Assembly: GCA_029210725.1 (NCBI GenBank)
Contig: JARGFM010000018.1
Span: 1-64,000 of the forward strand
Reading direction: 5' to 3'
DNA from: Bacteroidales bacterium
Lineage (GTDB): Bacteria; Bacteroidota; Bacteroidia; Bacteroidales; GCA-2748055
Length of the DNA stretch: 64,000 bases
A model generated the notes under the pieces. The model searched no databases, was not told the DNA's origin, and worked only from the letters and a program-made list of their open reading frames with translations. Made by a program: the position numbers and the translations under genes. Shown piece by piece: positions 59,416 to 64,000 of this stretch (position 1 is its first letter; each line of letters starts with the position of its first letter).

Positions 59416-61245
59416 ATGAAAATCCAATACCGGAGTTTTACCAGTACCATGGGGCGCAGAATGGCAGGAGCGAGGAGCCTGTGGCGTGCCAACGGGATGA
59501 AAGAGAGTCAGTTCGGAAAACCTGTCTTTGGTATTGCCAACTCCTTCACCCAGTTTGTTCCTGGTCACACTCACCTGCATCATATCGGCCAGGAGGTAAA
59601 GCAGATCTTCGAGGAGGCGGGCTATTTTGCGGCTGAATTTAACACCATTGCCATCGATGACGGTATTGCCATGGGACATGACGGGATGCTTTACTCTCTT
59701 CCCTCCAGGGATCTGATTGCAGACAGCATAGAATATATGGCCAATGCCCACCAGGTGGATGCCCTCTTCTGTATTTCCAACTGTGATAAAATCACGCCGG
59801 GCATGCTGATGGCAGCCATGAGACTGAATATTCCTGTGATTTTTGTATCGGGCGGACCCATGGAAGCTGGCCGAGACGGCGATACGGCTCTGGATCTGGT
59901 CGATTCCATGGTTTTGGCAGCCGATCCGGCGGTCAGTGATGAAAAGATCGCACGCATCGAAAAGCTGGCCTGTCCCACCTGCGGATCCTGTTCCGGAATG
60001 TTCACTGCCAATTCCATGAACTGTCTGAATGAGGCCATCGGACTGGCCCTGCCCGGAAATGGAACCATTGTGGCCACCCATGTGGAACGTAAAAACCTCT
60101 TTATCAGAGCGGCTCATCAACTGATTGAGAATACCCGCAGCTATTATGAGGAGGGTAAGCAGAAGGTGCTTCCTCGATCCATAGGAACCTACGCCGCCTT
60201 TGAAAATGCCATGACCCTGGATATTGCCATGGGGGGATCCACCAATACGGTCCTGCATCTTCTGGCTATTGCGTATGAGGCCGGGGTGAATTTCGGAATG
60301 AGAGATATTGACCGCCTCTCGCGTCATACGCCCGTGCTGTGTAAGGTTGCACCAAGCTCCAGCTACCACGTGGAAGATGTGAACCGGGCCGGGGGGATCA
60401 TGGGCATTCTGGCGGAACTGGACCGGGGCGGACTGATCAACCGGGATGTGTACCGGGTGGATGGACGAACCCTCGGCGAGGCCATGGAGTGCTGCGATCT
60501 GATTAACAACGATCCCTGTAAGCGGAACGAAGAGCTCTATTCCGCTGCTCCGGGAGGCAGGTTTAACCTGAGTTTGGGATCGCAGGATACACGTTATGAC
60601 GAGTTTGACCTGGACAGGGAGACCGGCTGTATCCGAAGCAAGGAACATGCATACAGCAAGGATGGCGGACTGGCTGTCCTGTATGGGAATATTGCAGAGA
60701 AGGGCTCTATCGTGAAGACGGCTGGGGTCTCCGGGAAGGTATTACAATTTGAGGGTCCTGCCAGGGTTTACGATTCGCAGGATGAAGCCTGTGATGCCAT
60801 TCTTGAAGGCAGGGTGGCAGCCGGAGATGTGGTGGTTATCCGTTACGAGGGACCAAAGGGAGGACCCGGCATGCAGGAGATGCTCTATCCCACCTCCTAT
60901 ATAAAATCCAGGCATCTGGGAGAGAAATGTGCCCTGATAACCGATGGCCGTTTTTCCGGGGGGACCTCGGGTCTCTCCATTGGCCACATTTCGCCGGAGG
61001 CGGCAGATGGAGGCGTCATCGGTCTGATCCGGGACGGGGATCTGATCCGGATCGATATTAAGGCGCGCTCCATGGACCTGCTGCTCGGCGATGCCGAGCT
61101 GGATCAGAGAAGGAAGGAGGCCGATCAGGATCCCGATGGATGGAAACCAAAAAGGGAACGAAGTGTATCCAAAGCCCTGAAAGCTTATGCCAGTATGGTA
61201 TCATCGGCAGACCAGGGAGCTATCAGGTTAATAAATGAGTCTTAA
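59416..61245 (+). CDS. ilvD: dihydroxy-acid dehydratase
   Basis: The 609-residue Fe-S enzyme dehydrates 2,3-dihydroxy acids to the 2-keto acids of valine and isoleucine. Cluster cysteines and signatures are [22 protein letters not shown] and [39 protein letters not shown] and, at the C-terminus, [26 protein letters not shown] follow. The length is that of the IlvD subgroup. It is the first gene of ilvD-ilvB-ilvN-ilvC and is controlled by the attenuator just upstream. Confidence 0.98.
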   Translation: MKIQYRSFTSTMGRRMAGARSLWRANGMKESQFGKPVFGIANSFTQFVPGHTHLHHIGQEVKQIFEEAGYFAAEFNTIAIDDGIAMGHDGMLYSLPSRDLIADSIEYMANAHQVDALFCISNCDKITPGMLMAAMRLNIPVIFVSGGPMEAGRDGDTALDLVDSMVLAADPAVSDEKIARIEKLACPTCGSCSGMFTANSMNCLNEAIGLALPGNGTIVATHVERKNLFIRAAHQLIENTRSYYEEGKQKVLPRSIGTYAAFENAMTLDIAMGGSTNTVLHLLAIAYEAGVNFGMRDIDRLSRHTPVLCKVAPSSSYHVEDVNRAGGIMGILAELDRGGLINRDVYRVDGRTLGEAMECCDLINNDPCKRNEELYSAAPGGRFNLSLGSQDTRYDEFDLDRETGCIRSKEHAYSKDGGLAVLYGNIAEKGSIVKTAGVSGKVLQFEGPARVYDSQDEACDAILEGRVAAGDVVVIRYEGPKGGPGMQEMLYPTSYIKSRHLGEKCALITDGRFSGGTSGLSIGHISPEAADGGVIGLIRDGDLIRIDIKARSMDLLLGDAELDQRRKEADQDPDGWKPKRERSVSKALKAYASMVSSADQGAIRLINES

Positions 61246-61268
61246 TAAGAAATATAAATTTTAAGAGC

Positions 61269-63014
61269 ATGGAAACAGAAACAGAAACAGAAACAAAAAA
61301 GAAGGCTGCCGGAGAGAGCAGGACCATACAAAAGATTAGCGGAGCGGAAGCCCTTGTGAGAGTTTTGCTGGAGGAGGGCGTGGATACCGCTTTCGGCTAT
61401 ATCGGAGGGGCCATTATGCCCGTATATGACGCCCTGTATGACGTGGAGGACCGTCTGAAGCATGTGATGGTCAGGCATGAACAGGGAGCTGTGCATGCCG
61501 CCCAGGGATATGCCAGGATTTCCCGCAAACCGGGGGTGTGTTTTACCACATCGGGACCCGGTGCCACCAACCTGGTGACCGGTCTGGCCGATGCCATGCT
61601 CGATTCCACTCCCCTGGTCTGTATCACCGGTCAGGTGAGTGCGCCGCTGCTGGGTTCGGATGCCTTCCAGGAAACGGACATGGTCAGTGTTTCCATGCCA
61701 ATCACGAAATGGAACTACCAGATCACCAGCGCCGACGAGATTTGTGATGTGATGGCCAAGGCTTTCTTCTATGCCAATTCGGGGCGGCCCGGACCCGTGC
61801 TTATCGATATCACCAAGAACGCCCAGGTGGAAGAGGTGGAGTATAACTATAAGAAACGAAAGCAGGTCAGAAGCTATATTCCCAAACCACAGCCCGATCC
61901 AAAAGCTATTGATGCGGCTGCCGAGCTGATCAATGCTGCTGAAAAACCCTTTGTGCTCTGCGGACAGGGGGTAACTATTTCCAGGGCTGAGAAGGTTTTC
62001 AGGGAGTTTGTGGAGAAGGCGGGGATCCCTGTAGCACATACACTAAACGGAATATCCGCTTTTCCGGAGGATCATCCTCTGCATGTGGGTATGCTGGGCA
62101 TGCATGGAAATTATGCTCCTAACATCAATACCAACAAGTGTGATGTGCTGATAGCCATCGGGATGCGTTTTGACGACCGGGTGACCGGAAGTGTGAGTTC
62201 TTATGCCAAACAGGCCAGGGTGATTCATATTGAGATTGACCGTTCGGAGATTGATAAAAATATCCAGACCGATGTGGCCATCAATTCCGATGCCAGACAG
62301 GCCCTAAAACTGCTGCTTCCCAAGATCAAGCCGGCCGAACATGCCGAATGGCTGGAGTCGTTCCGCGAACTGGAAATCCTTGAACGGGAGAAGGTGATCC
62401 AAAAGGACTGTTTTCCCACAGAGGGCCAGATGAATATGGGAGAGGTGATCCACAAGCTGTCAGAGAAGACCGATGGCAGGGCCATCGTTGTAACCGATGT
62501 GGGACAGCACCAGATGGCTGCAGCCAGATACTACAGGCATAAAGAAAAAAATTCGTGGGTTAGTTCGGGCGGACTGGGAACCATGGGGTTCGGGGTTCCG
62601 GCTGCCATGGGGGTGGCTTTTTCCCGGCCCGGCCGTCCGGTGGTCTCTATTTCCGGCGATGGAGGTTTCCAGATGACCATCCAGGAACTGGGAACCATTG
62701 CACAGTATAAGTTGCCCGTGAAGATGATACTGCTGAATAACCAGTATCTGGGAATGGTACGCCAGTGGCAGGAACTATTTTTCGAGAAGCGCTATGCCAG
62801 TACCGGGCTGACCAATCCGGATTTCACCAGGATTTCGGAGGGATTCGGCGTTCCAGCCAAAAAAATCACCGAACGGAAGGATCTGGATAAGGCCCTGGAT
62901 GACCTGCTGGCCAGGGAAGGGCCCTGTGTCCTGGAGATTCTGGTAAAGCAGGAGGGGAACATCTTTCCCATGGTTCCGGCCGGGGCTTCGGTATCGGATA
63001 TCCGGCTGGAGTAA
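61269..63014 (+). CDS. ilvB: acetolactate synthase large subunit
   Basis: The 581-residue TPP enzyme makes acetolactate or acetohydroxybutyrate. After a short tail of Glu/Thr repeats ([12 protein letters not shown], encoded by near-perfect ACAGAA hexamers), the pyrimidine domain has [15 protein letters not shown] and [15 protein letters not shown] with the catalytic Glu. The middle domain follows, then the PP domain with [34 protein letters not shown]/herbicide-site residues in [21 protein letters not shown] are family-like. It starts 23 bases after ilvD. Confidence 0.97.
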   Translation: METETETETKKKAAGESRTIQKISGAEALVRVLLEEGVDTAFGYIGGAIMPVYDALYDVEDRLKHVMVRHEQGAVHAAQGYARISRKPGVCFTTSGPGATNLVTGLADAMLDSTPLVCITGQVSAPLLGSDAFQETDMVSVSMPITKWNYQITSADEICDVMAKAFFYANSGRPGPVLIDITKNAQVEEVEYNYKKRKQVRSYIPKPQPDPKAIDAAAELINAAEKPFVLCGQGVTISRAEKVFREFVEKAGIPVAHTLNGISAFPEDHPLHVGMLGMHGNYAPNINTNKCDVLIAIGMRFDDRVTGSVSSYAKQARVIHIEIDRSEIDKNIQTDVAINSDARQALKLLLPKIKPAEHAEWLESFRELEILEREKVIQKDCFPTEGQMNMGEVIHKLSEKTDGRAIVVTDVGQHQMAAARYYRHKEKNSWVSSGGLGTMGFGVPAAMGVAFSRPGRPVVSISGDGGFQMTIQELGTIAQYKLPVKMILLNNQYLGMVRQWQELFFEKRYASTGLTNPDFTRISEGFGVPAKKITERKDLDKALDDLLAREGPCVLEILVKQEGNIFPMVPAGASVSDIRLE

Positions 63015-63059
63015 GCACCTGTGTGGATCCCGAAAACTCAATTCAAAAAAAAATAAGCG

Positions 63060-63617
63060 ATGAAAAAGGAATATACCATATCGGTTTTCAGTGAGCACAA
63101 AGTGGGGCTCCTGCACCGGATTACCGTGATCTTTTCCAGGCGGAAGATCAATATTGAAAGTCTCAATACCTCCGAATCGGAGGTCAGGGGAATCTACCGG
63201 TTCACTATCGTGATCCAGGCCACCGAGGCCATGGCCAAAGTGGTAACCAAGCAGATTGAAAAGCAGATCGGAATTCTTAAAGCCTTCTATCATACCCTGG
63301 ATGAAATTGTTTACCAGGAGATTGCCCTTTACAAGGTGCCTACCGAGGCCTTTGCCAATGGCGACGAGGTGGAGAGCCTGATCAGGCTGCACAATGCCAG
63401 GATTCTGACCATCGAGCCCGAATATATCGTTGTGGAAAAGACCGGGCACAAAGACGAAACCAGGCAACTGTTCCGGGCCCTGGAGCCCTATGGAATCCTC
63501 CAGTTTGCCCGTTCGGGCCGTATTGCCCTCACCAAGCAGATCAAGGAGATATCCTCCTATCTGAAGGAGATCGACCGGCACCACGAGGTGACGGCCAATG
63601 ATACCGTAACCTATTAA
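63060..63617 (+). CDS. ilvN: acetolactate synthase small (regulatory) subunit
   Basis: The 185-residue subunit has an N-terminal ACT domain (EYTISVFSEHKVGLLHRITVIFSRRKINIESLNTSESEVRGIYRFTIV) that binds valine for feedback inhibition. A C-terminal domain follows with VDEIVYQEIALYKVPTEA-like order and YGILQFARSGRIAL. The length is usual for the phylum. It lies 45 bases after ilvB and 44 before ilvC. Confidence 0.95.
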   Translation: MKKEYTISVFSEHKVGLLHRITVIFSRRKINIESLNTSESEVRGIYRFTIVIQATEAMAKVVTKQIEKQIGILKAFYHTLDEIVYQEIALYKVPTEAFANGDEVESLIRLHNARILTIEPEYIVVEKTGHKDETRQLFRALEPYGILQFARSGRIALTKQIKEISSYLKEIDRHHEVTANDTVTY

Positions 63618-63661
63618 CTGTTGAAGTAAAACGCATATTCACATATTAACATGATTTAAAA

Positions 63662-64000
63662 ATGGCAAAATTGAATTTTGGCGGCGTTGAGGAGAATGTC
63701 GTAACCCGGGAAGAATTTCCCCTTTCGAAAGCACAGAAGGTGCTCAAGGATGAAGTAATTGCAATCATCGGATACGGCGTGCAGGGCCCCGCCCAGGCAC
63801 TGAACCTGAAAGACAACGGGATGCAGGTGATCATCGGTCAGGCCCCTGAGTTTAAAGCCGACTGGGACCGGGCGGTCAAAGACGGTTTTGTTCCGGGCGA
63901 ATCTCTATTTCCTATCGAGGAAGCAGCAGAGAAAGCTACCGTGATCCAGTACCTGGTCTCGGATGCGGCCCAACGCGCTGTATGGCCCCGGCTGAAGCCC
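63662..64000 (+). CDS. ilvC: ketol-acid reductoisomerase, N-terminal part (runs off the right edge)
   Basis: The first 113 residues are present. The N-terminus reads AKLNFGGVEENVVTREEFPLSKA, followed by the NADPH-binding IAIIGYGVQGPAQALNLKDNG with the GxGxxG fingerprint, then VIIGQAPEFKADWDRAV. The motifs AAEKATVIQYLVSDAAQRAVWPRLKP agree with ketol-acid reductoisomerase, which converts acetolactate to dihydroxyisovalerate. The metal-binding helical domain lies outside the window. ATG 63662 is the only sensible start. It is the fourth gene of the operon. Confidence 0.95.
   Translation, partial: MAKLNFGGVEENVVTREEFPLSKAQKVLKDEVIAIIGYGVQGPAQALNLKDNGMQVIIGQAPEFKADWDRAVKDGFVPGESLFPIEEAAEKATVIQYLVSDAAQRAVWPRLKP

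Noticed and set aside
59389-60648. 419-residue open frame antisense to ilvD
   Set aside because: It lies wholly opposite a clear ilvD and has no recognisable domain; the composition follows from ilvD codon use.

Overview
The window looks like chromosomal DNA of a Bacteroidota bacterium, probably Bacteroidales-like. The primary sigma factor is short and of the Bacteroidota type. Rho carries a long charged disordered insert. Several intergenic regions contain the lineage's TAnnTTTG promoter box. The family mix (DUF2795, DUF5063, OstA-like, head GIN/DUF2807, FISUMP lipoprotein, consecutive SurA-like PPIases next to guaB) is also typical of the phylum. Single-chain pyruvate:ferredoxin oxidoreductase plus a full Rnf complex suggest an anaerobic, ferredoxin-based metabolism. 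KatG points to oxygen exposure. No tRNA, rRNA, CRISPR array or phage was seen.

Layout. 1-4.2 kb: the end of a beta-carbonic anhydrase, a methyltransferase remnant cut at both ends, an ornithine cyclodeaminase-family gene without a visible start codon, threonine synthase, and a homoserine kinase broken at a run of nine G. 4.3-11.3 kb: katG, CGGC protein, methyltransferase, DUF1080 lipoprotein, polyphosphate glucokinase, and a complete IS4-like element (14-bp terminal repeats, 9-bp target duplication) inserted just upstream of the glucokinase start. A 60-bp palindromic repeat occurs once in the katG downstream gap and once inside the IS. 11.4-17.4 kb: receiver-domain protein, penicillin-acylase-family enzyme, endonuclease/exonuclease/phosphatase protein, outer-membrane barrel, HD hydrolase. 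A 487-bp gap then holds three nested stem-loops ending in a terminator-like hairpin. 17.9-23.3 kb: the rseC-rnfBCDGEA operon on the minus strand.

23.5-44.2 kb: FISUMP lipoprotein, recG, methyltransferase, ABC ATPase plus cobalamin adenosyltransferase (start codon apparently ATA), DUF2795, then the minus-strand guaB/PPIase/PPIase-like lipoprotein/SurA/OstA block divergent from recQ, then DUF5063/RNase D-like/RlmI, DUF2807, sigma factor and rho. 44.4-59.2 kb: nifJ, ruvX, def, DHOD-like, comEC, trkA-trkH, CoA-binding, Sua5, GNAT, rhomboid, rmuC.

59.2-64 kb: the branched-chain amino-acid operon ilvD-ilvB-ilvN-ilvC, running off the right edge. It is preceded by what appears to be a complete transcription attenuator: a promoter-like box, a 22-residue leader peptide with ten consecutive Ile/Leu/Val codons, mutually exclusive antiterminator and terminator stems, and a T-tract. 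This is the most striking regulatory signal in the window. The threonine genes near the left edge and this operon belong to linked parts of amino-acid biosynthesis but are about 55 kb apart here.
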